Assembly: GCA_009733575.1 (NCBI GenBank)
Contig: ML769388.1
Span: 124,001-188,000, forward strand
DNA length: 64,000 nucleotides
From: Gymnopus androsaceus JB14
Taxonomy: Eukaryota; Basidiomycota; Agaricomycetes; Agaricales; Omphalotaceae
Reading direction: 5' to 3'
In this document: one piece after another, positions 12,468-26,600 of the stretch
Layout of the letters: each line of letters opens with the position of its first letter
How positions within the stretch are numbered: position 1 is the first letter of the stretch
Made by a program: the position numbers and the translations under genes
Notes under the pieces: generated by a model
Databases searched by the model: none
What the model was told of the DNA's origin: nothing
What the model saw: only the letters and a program-made list of their open reading frames with translations

Positions 12468-14178
12468 ATGGGCTGCATTCGTCCGGCCACTCCTGGATTT
12501 CTCTGCACATTAACAGCAGCTATACTTCTGGGAATCGTTTCTTTCTGCGTTCCTTACTTTAAATCCGTTTTCTTTCTCAAGGCTTCGATCAGCCAGGATG
12601 GTTTCAACGGTACAATTACTTTTGGAACTCTAGGATATTGCCTAGAGCTCGCGTCGAATACTACTTGCTCCAAGCCTTCAGTAGGCTACGAACTTGGTGT
12701 GTATTATTTTACTCTGCTCAGATTTTACTATTCTGATCGACCAGGTAATAGACATCAATAGTCTTGTAGGAGACAACATTTCTGCTCTTCAGATCCCTCA
12801 GGTTGCAGTAAAATGGATCACCTATGCCCTCGTTCTTCACATTGTTGCTCTTGCCCTTGCCGCAGGTTCTGCCGTATTCGGTCTTCTCGCACATATCCGC
12901 GAGATGGCAATGACTTGTTGTAGCACTTGTGTCTCAGGGTTTGCAGCCGCTGTTGCCTTTCTCGCCTTCGTCTTTGATCTCGCCCTATTTTTTATCGCCA
13001 AATCCCGAATCAATTCCGTAGGAACAGCCAGCCTCGGAAACGCAATTTGGTTAACGCTGGCCGCTTGGCTACTGTTATTCTTTAGCGGATGCTTCTATAC
13101 TCTTGGACGTTGCTGCATCAGCAACCGTAGCTCACGTAACAAAGATTGGGGCAAGGATGAGCGTGGGGACGTCCGTCCTGGTGGTAACGGATTCCCTGAT
13201 TACGCTGAGCAGATGAGGATGGATGCAGTCAAAGCTGACGCCGACAGAAAGGCCAGACAAAACGAGATTGGATTGCCTGCATTCTCCGAGACTCAGCCTT
13301 TAACTGCTCGTGTAGACGGCGACAGCGTTTACGCCGATCCCTACCAAGATAACGTCCCTACTCCTGCTCAGCCTGGATACGGCAGGCGCCCGACTCCTGG
13401 TGCTGGTAGTTACGCTGGTGGAGGCTACGTACAGGCTCCTGTAGGTTCTCGAGCCATCGATGAATATTACACTCCTACTCGCGACAACTTTGCTGCTGCT
13501 GCTGCCACCTCCAATGCGTACCCTCCCCAACCACATCCCCAAAGGCAAGGCAGTTCGCATACCTACGCACCGTCCAACTACGCTCCCTCCACCTACAATA
13601 ACAATGTACCTGCAGGACGAGTTGCTTCCCCGCCCTCCAATAACCAGTACCTTGCGCCCGCGTTTGGTCATGATCGTGGCTCAACGTATACTTCTACAAG
13701 TGGCCAAAATTATGGTCATACCGCTGGAGGTACCACTTGTGAGTTCTGCGGTTTATAGTTACCAATTCGGTCAATGCTCATGCATAATTTTGACACAGAT
13801 CACTCTGCTCACGAGTACCCAGGCGGCTACCAGCAGTACGAGCAGCCTCAAGCCGACCCATATGGCGCCAACCAACAAGGTTACAACCAGCCTGCATATT
13901 ACGCCAATACAACTCCGGATCGCAGTTATACTGGTGGTTATGGTGCAAACTCGGTACCGCCACTTCCAGAACGCTCAGGTTCTATTCCGCAGCTACCAGA
14001 GCACCCCTCGACAGCAGGCTACGTTCCGTATTCTACGGGCTCACCTGCGCCATCGATGCCTGGGCAATCGTCCAGTCCAGTACCACAACGCACGACATCT
14101 CCTCGACAATACGATGACAGCCCGCCTGTGTATGATGCGGGCACGGGCCATGTAACTGGAGCCTGGGGAAAAAGTTGA
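12468..14178 (+). CDS. palI: palI/Rim9-family pH-sensing membrane protein
   Basis: PalI/Rim9 is a SUR7-like plasma-membrane protein that assists the ambient-pH receptor of the Rim/Pal pathway. The start at 12468 gives MGCIRPATPGFLCTLTAAIL, which has the conserved RPATPG just before the first membrane helix. An extracellular loop with a GxxGYC and C motif (GTLGYCLELASNTTC) follows. After an intron ending at 12749 come three more helices (ITYALVLHIVALALAAG, FAAAVAFLAFVFDLALFFI, WLTLAAWLLLFFSGCFYTL). The long cytosolic tail of about 350 residues is rich in Gly, Pro, Tyr and Asn. A last exon from 13800 ends PPVYDAGTGHVTGAWGKS. The product has about 530 residues, within the range for basidiomycete palI proteins. 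All junctions are in frame. Confidence 0.88.
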
Positions 14179-14332
14179 ACGGATAGTCTATTTATCTTAG
14201 TCTTGTTACTTATTGGACAACTACCTATCTTTTTATTATTTTCTGTGTACGCCATTACGATGTATTACGAATAATACCCATAGTATCGGCTTCCTCCTGT
14301 GCTAGACTTTCCAGCCACCACTCTCCACCACT

Positions 14333-16190
14333 TTAGAGCTCATCTCTGCGTCGTTCTCTAACCTTGAGAGGAGGACGATCCGATATGAACATGGACAAAA
14401 AATCATGAACCAAATCCGCGGCCGCAATACCGGTGATCTCAGCTAGTAGAACTTCATCAACTCCCGTCTTTCAGAAAGTACCAAGTAGCGAAATAACTTG
14501 CCATTATCGTAGGCCGGGGAAACTTCTACAATGTCAGCACCTCTGAAGCCATATTAGCGCGTCACATAAGCGAAATCTTTTCAATCTTACACAAAATTTA
14601 GTCCTGCAAGCCCACGAAGAATTCGCTTTACTTCACGGGTTGTCCATCCTGTAACGTGTATCGTTAGTAGAATTTCCAGGCTGCATAAGGGAAGCTATAT
14701 CCAACCGCCTGCTTCAGGAGTTCCAGCTGTCGGGATATAAAATTGAGCGGGCTTCAACTGCATTATAAAGTCGTGAACTCAACTAGCAGGTGCCAAACCT
14801 GGGTCTAGAGATAGCAATCGTTAGTGAAACATCCACAGTACCATGCACAGGGCTAACCTATTACATCAATATCCAAGCTAAGATCGCGTTAATAAGTATA
14901 CCAATGAATTTCAATAAATGCACAAACCTCAAGTAAACAGGGCTGTCGCCGATTCTCTTGCGAATAAGGCGTATGATTTCAGGAATTCCCAGATCGTCGA
15001 TATCATCCCCAGAAATCAGTTGGAAACCCACAGCTTCATCATTTTCGAGATCTTCCTCTCCCTGCACTCTCCTGTTTAAGACTCTCAGGTAGTAAGAAGT
15101 TTGGAGCTGCTTACTCCAAGCTTGCAACGGATGCCTGCATGAATGCTTGTGTTCGAAATCAGGCCCTCCTCTCGAGCAATCGCGAAGAAAGTGCCATGTG
15201 TTACCCTAGATTGGTCTGTTACACCTCCAGGGTAACTAAGCCAAGTATCCTGTAGGCTTTCGTCAGAAAGCTCTCCTTCCATGGCTCAGCACCTTTTACC
15301 GTACCAAGTGCGCATCAAAATGTATCACAGAAACAGGTCCATATACTTTGTTCAGCGCACGAAGGATAGGGAGCACCTGTGGAGAGCTGGTGTTTTAATG
15401 GTTTCGCGTAGATGAAAATCATTGGCAACCTACAATGGTGTGGTCACCTCCAAGACTGGGCAAATTAAAAGTAAATAAAAAGGCTGGACAAATGCTGCAA
15501 GTGCACTGACCTTATGATACGGGGGTGGGTGTTTTGGCCGTTCGCCTTTTCTGGTGTAGCAAGAGGTCTCCCCAGCAGTGTAGAGTATGCTACCTTGAGT
15601 ACGATCGTCAGTGCGTATCCGAGCCGTTCAGAAGATACTGATGTTACCTCCATTTGATCGATGGCTAGAGCATTGTCGAAAGGATTCACAGGAACCTACA
15701 AATCCACAGCGTCTTGGCAATGAAAGACTTTGAGAAAGATGAATACATACATCTCCACAGTCAAGTATTTTGAGTCCTTCGGCGTAGGGGTTTCTTCCCC
15801 AAGACATGGTATATCCTCGAGCTTCTCTTTGTCTTCGACTTCCAGAACGTATAGCATATGGCCCAAAGCGAGCACCAGGTCTGTAAGTGACGGCGGTATC
15901 GAATGGCATGCCGAGCTGTTACAGCCTCGTCAGTATCAGCAGTCGTCGAATCTGGATGCTAATTAACTGACCAGAGCGATATCGAAATCAGTTTCTTCAT
16001 GCTCTAAGCATTTTGTATACGGCAGATGACTGAAAGCTAAAGGACCTGAAAACGGGTAATCAATCTGATTTCCGTATTTCTCTAACCAAGTAGCCTGTTC
16101 TGGCTCCTTGAAAGCGTGCTGGTCATGCGCCCGAGTAGTTATAGAAAAGAATAAGATCCCAAAAGCCAGCAAAGAAAACCTTCTACGCAT
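14333..16190 (-). CDS. secreted agmatinase-type ureohydrolase
   Basis: Agmatinases split agmatine (or a related guanidino compound) into urea and an amine using two Mn ions. The start at 16190 gives a signal peptide ([20 protein letters not shown]). The ureohydrolase core then follows: [45 protein letters not shown], metal motif [13 protein letters not shown], metal motif [32 protein letters not shown], a second metal motif SLDIDVIDPGLAPATGTPEA, and [14 protein letters not shown]. All six expected metal ligands (H in GGDH, D-x-H-x-D, D-x-D) are visible. More than ten short introns are present, one with a GC...AG boundary (14443-14501). The protein has about 400 residues. The signal peptide suggests action outside the cell or in the secretory route; substrate preference cannot be told from sequence. 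Confidence 0.93.
14443..14501 (-). other. GC-AG intron in the agmatinase gene
   Basis: The frame ...SPAYDN must join [10 protein letters not shown]. The only splice that does so uses donor GCAAGT and acceptor CTACTAG, giving a 59-nt intron with a GC 5' end. GCAAGT is the classic rare GC donor, and no GT donor at this spot keeps the frame. Confidence 0.8.
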
Positions 16191-16278
16191 GATGATGGTT
16201 GGAGATAAAGATCCAAAGGCTCCATATTATTACATCTACTTATACAAAATTCCAGAAATTTCAATGGCCAGCTCAACC

Positions 16279-17181
16279 TCAAATCCCTGCCGTCCGCTTG
16301 TTCACAGTACGCAGAGGAATGATATCCCATTGCCTTCGCCTTTTCGCTTTTTCCACCAAGTCCCCTTTGCGTTGTTCATTAGAGATGATGACACAAACCT
16401 CTCTCTTAGGATCTGGAGAATCATCTACTTCCGCTTCATCTCCACGATCCTCTTCCAAAACTTCGTCCTCGGCCAAATCTATCCCAACACTAGCCACTTC
16501 CTCCGGGGTCGCATTTGTGTCAGCACTAGTACCAAAGAAAGAAACCAAAGGCGTGGAGAGATTGGATGTGATAAATTGTGAAGCATCGTCGATGAAGGTT
16601 TTTGGCTTTCGAAGAGGGATGGAAGTTAAGACATAAGACCTGTGTTTCCAAGCGACAGAGGCTGCGTCGGAGGGAGGAGGATAGCTAGGATCGCAGAGAA
16701 AGTTGACGTGAATCTCAGAAGTCTTGGGAGAGTAAGTAAAAGTTGGAAGGGGATGGGAATAGCTGTTGGGGAATGGCAGACTTATGGGTCGTCTGTGTCG
16801 AAGAGTAAGCCGAGAATCTGCAGCGACAAATAGTGAGCATTTCCAGTGAAAAGGTTGCAAAAGACCGCAAAAGACCTTCTACATCAATGCAATGACCGGA
16901 GCCTCTGGAGCACAGTGCTCCGGAAGTGTCGATGAAAAATACCTGATTATTGGCTTCAGGATTTCGGCGAGCTACATTTTGGCAATTCAGCGGCTGAAGC
17001 AAGATGGTAAAGACAACTTACGATCTACTATAGATGTTTCTTTTTCTGGCCAAAGGATAATGTCCGTACCATCGTCGGAGAAGTTACCCGCAACGTCGAA
17101 TACGCGTCCTGTTGCAACTGATCTTATGATAAAATAACCAGGAGGAAAACCAGTAGCTTGCGATTCAGACATAGCAGTCAT
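16279..17181 (-). CDS. ricin-B-fold lectin-like protein
   Basis: Start at 17181 (MTAMSESQATGFPPGYFIIR); the longer open frame upstream lacks an ATG. The N-terminal half resembles fungal beta-trefoil (ricin B-type) repeats: GYFIIRSVATGRVFDV, DGTDIILWPEKE, NQVFFIDTSGALCSRGSGH and IDVEDSRLTLRHRRP. These follow the W/F-x(2)-D/N-G pattern of carbohydrate-binding trefoils. The C-terminal third is acidic, then basic (DLAEDEVLEEDRGDEAEVDD ... KAKRRRQWDIIPLR). Two introns (GTAAGT...TAG near 16984-17019 and GTC...CAG near 16816-16872). No signal peptide, so probably intracellular. There is no catalytic domain attached. The fold call is by pattern only; ligand unknown. Confidence 0.65.
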
Positions 17182-17349
17182 GTCGAGAATAGTAGGTGTA
17201 GATGTTGGGAGAAGAAGAAAGAGGAGTGGAACCAAATTGCGTATTTGCGCTCAGACACTGCCCAGACACTGCCATCGAATAAGTATCAAGTGAACTAACT
17301 AATATAACAGATACAGTAGTACAGTATTCACTCCTCTGACTATCTCCCA

Positions 17350-18527
17350 CTACTCTGCGTCATGATACGCCAGTTCAACGAACCAACTCTCCAAGTCTTC
17401 ACTATAGACTGAGATTAGACGGAGTCGCTCAATACTGCGGACCGTATCAATTGGCGTGTCTTGGCGAATCTAAGTAAGCCAGATGTTTGATCAAAGGACG
17501 TTCCAACAATGAGAAAGAACCTTACATGGAGATGGTTGTATAACAGCATACATAACTGCTCTGCCAAATCCAGTCGAGTTACCGTTTTATGATAACATGT
17601 AGTCAATATAGTATATTGAGCGATGGGACGGAAGGGAAGCTGTAAAAGAAAGACGTCGTAAATAGCTGGAGAGACATCGCATAGAAACTCACCATGATGA
17701 GCACAGATATATGCGCAAGACCTTTGAGAAGCCTATCCTCTGGATCGACTAAAATATCTTCCCGAACGAGAACTGCTGGAACGCTTACTCCAGGATAGTT
17801 GTAGAGGGAGGCTGTCTCTCTGAATTCAATCCTTTGTCGGATGGTTTTTACCTTGGTGATTGGAATCCGTGTGATGTGTCTGTTCAATGAAGATCTTGAA
17901 GAAGAACGTTCTAAATCTTTGGGCTAAACTGTCATTAGACATAAAATAATATTGACCAAGAACGACATACTTACCTCAATTTTTGCGAGCGGTGGATTGA
18001 TCGAGAAAACACCTATCGCGACATTTTCCGTCGGGCTACATAGAGAGAGATTATGAGCCTTGGCTTGCAACATAATGATAATTCACGAACACCAATCATG
18101 ACGTTGCCAACGCTGTTGTAACAAGCTCTGGACTCCTGGAAGACAGGTATGAGCTATGAGCACAGTGCCAGTTGCATTAACGAAAAGATTTCACCGGCAG
18201 CGGATGGATTTTATTAGCCTTCAATAGTGGCGACGCAGAATGCACTTGGTCGCAATTGGTGCATCGACATCCGTTTGCCCCTGGCACAAGATGAGGAAAC
18301 TACAACGGTGAGTACTCACTCGAAGCATCAAAAAATCGAGTAATTACAGCGTACTGTCCACGACTAAGAATGGGTCCGTGATAGCCTTGAAGGGGTGCTA
18401 TGACTATATCGTTGTTTCCGGGGTCAATGTCCTGATACTGCAAAGCCAACTCATAAAAGATATTCATCGAGGAATTATACGTTAACCCGTACACTGGGGT
18501 CTCTTTGCCGCGCCCTTCCGATAGCAT
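17350..18527 (-). CDS. conserved protein of unknown function (start uncertain)
   Basis: The last four exons join cleanly. They read VQSLLQQRWQRHDWC, then PTENVAIGVFSINPPLAKIE, then PKDLERSSSRSSLNRHITRI ... LKGLAHISVLIM, then LPFRPIAQYTILTTCYHKTV ... MLLYNHLH, and finish IRQDTPIDTVRSIERLRLIS ... ELAYHDAE with the stop at 17350. An upstream block (MLSEGRGKETPVYGLTYNSS ... SRGQYAVITRFFDAS, start 18527) is compatible by phase, but the intron between the two would be near 190 nt and may hide another exon. Another ATG at 18628 has a good GTGAGT donor but its splice is out of phase. No signal peptide or membrane segment is seen. I do not recognise the family. Confidence 0.5.
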
Positions 18528-18883
18528 TCTGAATGAGGACCTCGCAAGGCGGCAAAGGGCAGTGAGACTGAGATGATTAGATTTAGAAGGCGGGATATAT
18601 CATTTTCGAATGTACTCACAGGAGACATCTTTGGCGACTGGTAAGAAGACGGAGAAAGGAAACGATACACTTTAGTTCGGGGATAGTAAGTTAAATACCC
18701 CGCCAGAGGTCAAAGCAAGGTCACTCTCATGCGATCGAACCGTACAGACAAAACTATATGGTCAAAGCAAAGAGCTAGTATTGTTTTCAAACAATGTATA
18801 GACAAGAATGAGTGAGAATGTGGTCTGAGATTTCGTTTCAGCGGTAAACTTTGACCTCGATGAACAATACCCGCACCTAGAAA

Positions 18884-19283
18884 TCATATTATCTCTTCTC
18901 GTCTTGAACGGACCACCTGGTAACCTCGTTTCGCTGCTCGGTCTAACGTCTGTTGCTGCTTGGTCCGGACCAAGTGTTCCGGCACATTTTCTACCTGGAC
19001 AAGCTCCTTCACAGCTAATATCTTTCCAGCCGTCTCAGGAGTATGGCGATGATACACAGTTTGGAATCGACGGTGAATTCCAAGAGACTCGAGCGTTCCC
19101 TTGATTCTATCACCGAGAGAGATGGCTGAACGATGTAAAGTGATTTTAAAATGGGTGTTTTTGGGTGAATCTGATTCGGAGGGATGTGACAAGTCCTGTA
19201 GTCGTTCTAGGACTTGAAGAAATTGCACGAGAGAAGTTGGGTGCAAGAGGTTTAGTGTAGGCTCCAGCCAAGCGCAATGCCAT
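18884..19283 (-). CDS. MRPL33: mitochondrial large-subunit ribosomal protein uL30m (Mrpl33 type), one frame break
   Basis: uL30m is a component of the mitochondrial 54S large subunit. The start at 19283 gives a good mitochondrial presequence (MALRLAGAYTKPLAPNFSRA). The conserved L30 domain reads HFKITLHRSAISLGDRIKGT, LESLGIHRRFQTVYHRHTPE and AGKILAVKELVQVENVPEHL. Presequence and L30 domain lie in different frames; the frame changes near 19178-19195, where removing one base from the GGG run at 19181-19183 would restore it. No intron fits. A 5' UTR intron (GTAAGT ... CAG) probably lies just upstream of the ATG, near 19294-19340. The start is divergent with RIX7, 152 bp away. Confidence 0.85.
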
Positions 19284-19435
19284 ATTCCTGAATGTAGTCT
19301 GAAAATGGAGCAAACTCTGGATTCATGTAAGACTTACTGGAATGGTTCAAGCCAAGACGCGATTGTATTTGGCAAACTTTTTTACGGGCGTCAAAATACG
19401 CGTTCTCTGAGTCTCACTCTCAGTACAATCTTAAA
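19284..19435. promoter_or_regulatory. 152-bp divergent promoter between uL30m and RIX7
   Basis: The two start codons at 19283 (minus) and 19436 (plus) are only 152 bp apart and part of that is uL30m 5' UTR, so both genes must share a bidirectional promoter. Both products serve ribosome production (mitochondrial and cytosolic), so co-expression is plausible. A T-rich patch (acttttttac) lies at 19376-19385. No specific factor site can be named. Confidence 0.55.
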
Positions 19436-22084
<2,649 letters not shown>

Positions 22085-22141
22085 TACATACGATTATAGT
22101 ACAACACTATCTATATACATGAATTGCACATCTAAGCTCGC

Positions 22142-23433
22142 TTACTTTTTCTTATTCTGCTGCAAAGCAAGGATCTGGACCAAGCCGGATGCTGAGGAAA
22201 TTATGTGAGTGTGACATTTATGAACTACACAAGAAGAACGCACAAGAATGTTGATCATATCGAGCTCCAACCCTATTGCTTCATTCATGGCATCTGGCTT
22301 CATGAGACCTTGCTGTACGAGGCGCGCGTGATGTAATATCTTCTGAGTACTTTCGGTGTTGTCAGCATAATTCAAGGGCTTGTGAAGTATCTGTACAACT
22401 CACTCATACAAAACGAAACCTCCAAATACAGCCAGTCCACCGTAGAGCGAAAGCGCTTCAGTGACTGCTAGACTTCTGACACCAAGAGGAAGAGCCATAG
22501 GCGCAAGAGATGCAAGAGCAACGACAGTAACACCTGCAAGAAGCGGACCACCCAAATTCAGGAATTTGTCATTTCTGTAGATTAACAGCATTAGAATCTG
22601 GCGCATGCAACAACGGTCATAGCAATACCTTGCAGTAGCACCAACATAGGACAGAGATCCAACAATGCCAACTGTGTATAACGCCGCACGGGACAGGATA
22701 GCTGGGCTAAATAGGAACAGAGGACTCAATGTAACAGCTTGGCAAGCATTGAAGCCCTGTAAACTATAGTTTAGAAGAGGTGAATGTCAAAAGATGAATT
22801 CGTCTTGCCCACCAGCCAAAACAGATGCTTCTGAACGGTCTTTTCTGGAGGGGTGTAGAATGTGCCCATCATGGTTCCAATACTACCGACGAGGCTTACA
22901 CCAAGCACTACCCCTGTAATAAGTCGAGTTAAATTGGTCCAATAAATCAGCATGAACAAAGACTGACAAGGATTTGCAGCCATAATCCTGAATGCAACTC
23001 CTGACTTGAACATAGAACGAGCTGCGAGAGCAGTAAGCACAAGACCCCCGCCGGTGTATTTGAAGGTCTCATGCAAGTAAGCTTGTTCGGCAGTCGATAG
23101 ACCATCCCTCGTTTCTCTGTTCAAGAAACCATCAATAACAACCACCGCACCAGCGACACCCGCCTGAAGTTTTGAAAGTTAGAGTGCTGACCCAGTATGG
23201 AAGCGTGGGGCTCACCGCGGTGAGGGCCATCCTTTGCCAGGTAATAGGCTGCGACTGTTGCACCAATGGATTTACATTCTGCATGTATGTTCGAAATTTG
23301 AATGGAATTTGGGCGTTCCGGAGACCGCCATTGGGACGGAATAGGCTAAAAGCTCTCTGCTGTAATGGTTGCTTGAAGCGTAGAGGAACCGAGGAGATAA
23401 ATTGTCGGAACGACAAAGGACCAGTCGCTGCAT
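22142..23433 (-). CDS. GHITM/MICS1 (TMBIM5)-type mitochondrial inner-membrane protein
   Basis: MICS1/TMBIM5 proteins belong to the Bax-inhibitor-1 superfamily and act in inner-membrane ion exchange and cristae upkeep. Visible here are an Arg-rich presequence-like start (PLQQRAFSLFRPNGG), then AGVAGAVVVIDGFLNRETRD, ETFKYTGGGLVLTALAARSM, WVVLGVSLVGSIGTMMGTFY, GFNACQAVTLSPLFLFSPAI, and the signature NLGGPLLAGVTVVALASLAP ... LYGGLAVFGGFVLYDTQKI, ending QILALQQNKKK. About seven membrane helices. The start is uncertain. ATG at 23433 is out of frame with the presequence unless a 50-nt intron with a weak GTCCTT donor is used (giving MQRLQPLQQRAFS) or a base is missing. The last intron (about 22200-22250) also has two possible donor/acceptor pairs. 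Confidence 0.85.
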
Positions 23434-23647
23434 GGTTTGAGTTAAGTGAAGACAGATAACTTGGATGTCAAAGTGGGTGTTTATAATAAAAATGTGTTGC
23501 CGATCTTGCGCGTCATAGGCCGGAGTAGAAAACCGAAGAAGCGCTCGCGAAGGTTCTATTACGTTCGACGAATTCCTGACGAATTCCTGACAATTAAGAT
23601 TTTGTACATTTACATATAAAATAGTCAAGCAACCCGCCTTACCCGCC

Positions 23648-26600
23648 TCATTTCGCCTCATTCAGCAAGTCTTGCAGTAGTGGTCTTCCCCGAAGCAATC
23701 CATCATCCCCTCCAATCTTCCGCGTCTTCAGCTTTTTGGGCTGTCGATCCATCAAATTCGTATTCTCGTCGTTTGCGCCGCGTTTAGATCCATTCAATTT
23801 GATCCCAAATGCCTCCGCATGAAGTAGATCTGCCCCGGGCTGGAGGCGAAGAATCCAACCTTGATTCTCCATTAGACCGAAGAACTCATTCAGGAGCGGT
23901 GTGCCCTGGAGAGTCTTTCTAGAGCCAACAATGATAAGTTTCGATCTGGCTCGGGTAAAGGACACATTCAAGCGACGCCAGTCTTTCATGAGCTCTCCAA
24001 CCTGCCGTGATTTTCAGTTGGGTGTGAAACACAAGCAAGAAAAGGCCCACCTGGCTTGTATCGTTCGAGCGTACCATGGATATGATAATACACTCTTTAT
24101 CCCTCCCTTGACTTTTGTCGGCTGTGAGGAACTCAAGTCCCTGATGTGCCCGCAGATGCTGATTTAAGAGCTTGATTTGTTGACGATAGAGGGAAATGAT
24201 GCCAATCTGTGTAGTCGAAATACCGCTCTTGATCAAGGTCTCTGTAATCTGATGCACAAGCTTAGCCTCTGTTTCATTCTGAACCAAGTCGCCGACTTTT
24301 GAATCGTAAGCGGGGACAAGATCTGTATCCACGAAGACAGCTTTACAGCTGCAAGATACATCGCTGTAAAAATCATTGTATCATAAAAACATCCACAAAC
24401 TCACCTCTCCGCCATAAGATGACTTAGCCAGCAGTTCTGCTTTTCGCAATGCAAGTTGCCAATGTGAAGAGAGTGGAGGAACGATTCGTCGGGAATGGCC
24501 AATGAACGACGAGCAACAGCTTCAGAACCACAGCGGAGGCGATCGTTGTATATTAGCTTGTTAGACAGCAGCATGATATCCTCATTCATGCGATACTGGT
24601 AAGCAAGTTCCACCACGGCATGAGGATGCGCGTTCGACAAGAGACGGAAGAGAGAAACATCAAGACCACCACTCCGAGCGTCCCGATTGCGAACCTAAGA
24701 ATTCTTATCAGTGAGAAGGCGGGACAAAGCAGCTCAACTGGTTACATACCAACGGAGGAAGTTGAAAATGATCTCCCACAAGAACAAATTTCTCCGCAAA
24801 TCGAAGAGGCCCAATGCAGGTGGGTAGAGTGATCTGAGATGCCTCATCCACAATGCAATAATCAAATTTCCGTCGCGAAAATATAGCCCTGACTTTGTTA
24901 AACATGGCGAACTAGCAAGAAAGAAAAGGTCGCTTACTCGTTGATGGACAGGCAGGTTGTAGCTACAACGGGCGGGGACATAAGCTGATGTTCTAGCTGC
25001 TCGACCGTGGTAGCCTGTCTTCGATGATCCAATGTGTATTTTCGGACATCCGGATGCACCTTATCAAATGGGTGAGTATGACTTTCCCCAACCCTTGAAA
25101 GAACACACCTTGTCTACATTTCCAATCCTGAGAATGGTGAAATCTACATCATCGAGCTTCAAAAGAATTGTGTCGACCGCAGAATGCGTATAAGACGTCA
25201 GAAGGACTGTCTTTCCCATAGCTACGAAGGCTTTGATCATAGCAGCAATGACAGTGGTTTTCCCTGTCCCGGGCATGCCTAGAACCAACGCATAATCCTG
25301 GGCAGACAGTACCTTATTTATCACTTGGTGCTGATTCGGGTTCAAGTGCGCCAAATGACACGCGGCGGAAGAAGGAATGGATATAGAAGAAACTTCGTCG
25401 AATTGAGGACGTTGCAGATCGACAATGAGTTTGAGCTTGCGAGCATCGCCGTCAGCATAAAAAAGCTGGGCAAGATTTTCCCGGATACGGCTCATCCCCC
25501 CCTGCAATTCATCTTTATCTATGCGGAAAACAATTGGCCGCGTTCTAGTAGTTTGCGTCGAGTCGAAAACCGCGAGCCGAGAACGTATGAGATCCAAAGA
25601 CAAATCGTGGTCCACACCAACAACGACATCAGTCGGTGTGAGCTCGAGTATGAAGCCACGGGCGAGAGCCAACAGATGCGGTTCAACAGAGACTGTAACC
25701 GCGTCGTTGACGTCAAGAAATCCGTTTAAAAAGGATGTTGTGGATCCGCTACAGGATGCGCGAATGAATCGGTAAGTGTATGAATGGATTTTGTCTCGGG
25801 CGCCAGGAATCTTGGACGAGGGAGGCGTATATAATGGGTCCAAAGCCATAGAGCTGAAACAGCGACCATGCTTTTCGCGCTCCGCTGCACCCATTGTCCA
25901 TAGTTCCTTACGGAACCGACCCACATCTTGTTCCTCAAGGGACAGAAGATTTTCCCACTTCTTGAAGAATGCAGTCTGAGAAGGAGTTAGATGCGAAGTT
26001 TTCAAGGAGTATGCATCTGCAATCGGAGAATTTTGATCCTCCACATTTTCAACAGCCTAAGCAAAGGCGTTAGAATATACAATAAAGAAAAAACGAAAAA
26101 CTTGCCTTCCTATACAACATACAAAGATCCAGGGAGTAGCATCGTTTACAGATGCGTTCATCGTCGATGGTAGGCGGAAGAAAATGTTCCATAGATTTAG
26201 TTTGCCGACGCATCATATACATCGCCATCTCATTTCTACCAAGAATGAGGCCTCGTAGTTCATTTCGGGTTGCGGGGACTTGGACAACTTCGTCGCTCTG
26301 AGTATAATATAACAATCCTGAGCTGACGTCGATTCCATATCGTTCCTGTGCGAGAAGGGTATAGAGCATCGTCTGGGCTCGGTGTTCCATCCCAGCCGTA
26401 GCGCGACCTGTTTTGATTTCGAGAGGCTTGGGGCCATGGGTGAGTATGTGTTCCGAGAAAGCTAATTTCCCCTTGGGTGTGGTATGAGAGATTGTAGTTT
26501 GCACCGTCGCGTCGAGTTTTCCCTTCAGTCCGTAGGTTGGTGACCAGATATCTTCTTCCACGTCAAGAAGCTCAGACATTGCGAGGAGTGCAACCTCGTC

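Noticed and set aside
12083..12508. 141-residue minus-strand frame overlapping the palI start
   Set aside because: Antisense to a well-supported exon and promoter, with no domain.
16108..16636. Long plus-strand frames between agmatinase and the lectin-like gene
   Set aside because: They are antisense to the C-terminal exon of the lectin-like gene and the agmatinase signal peptide.
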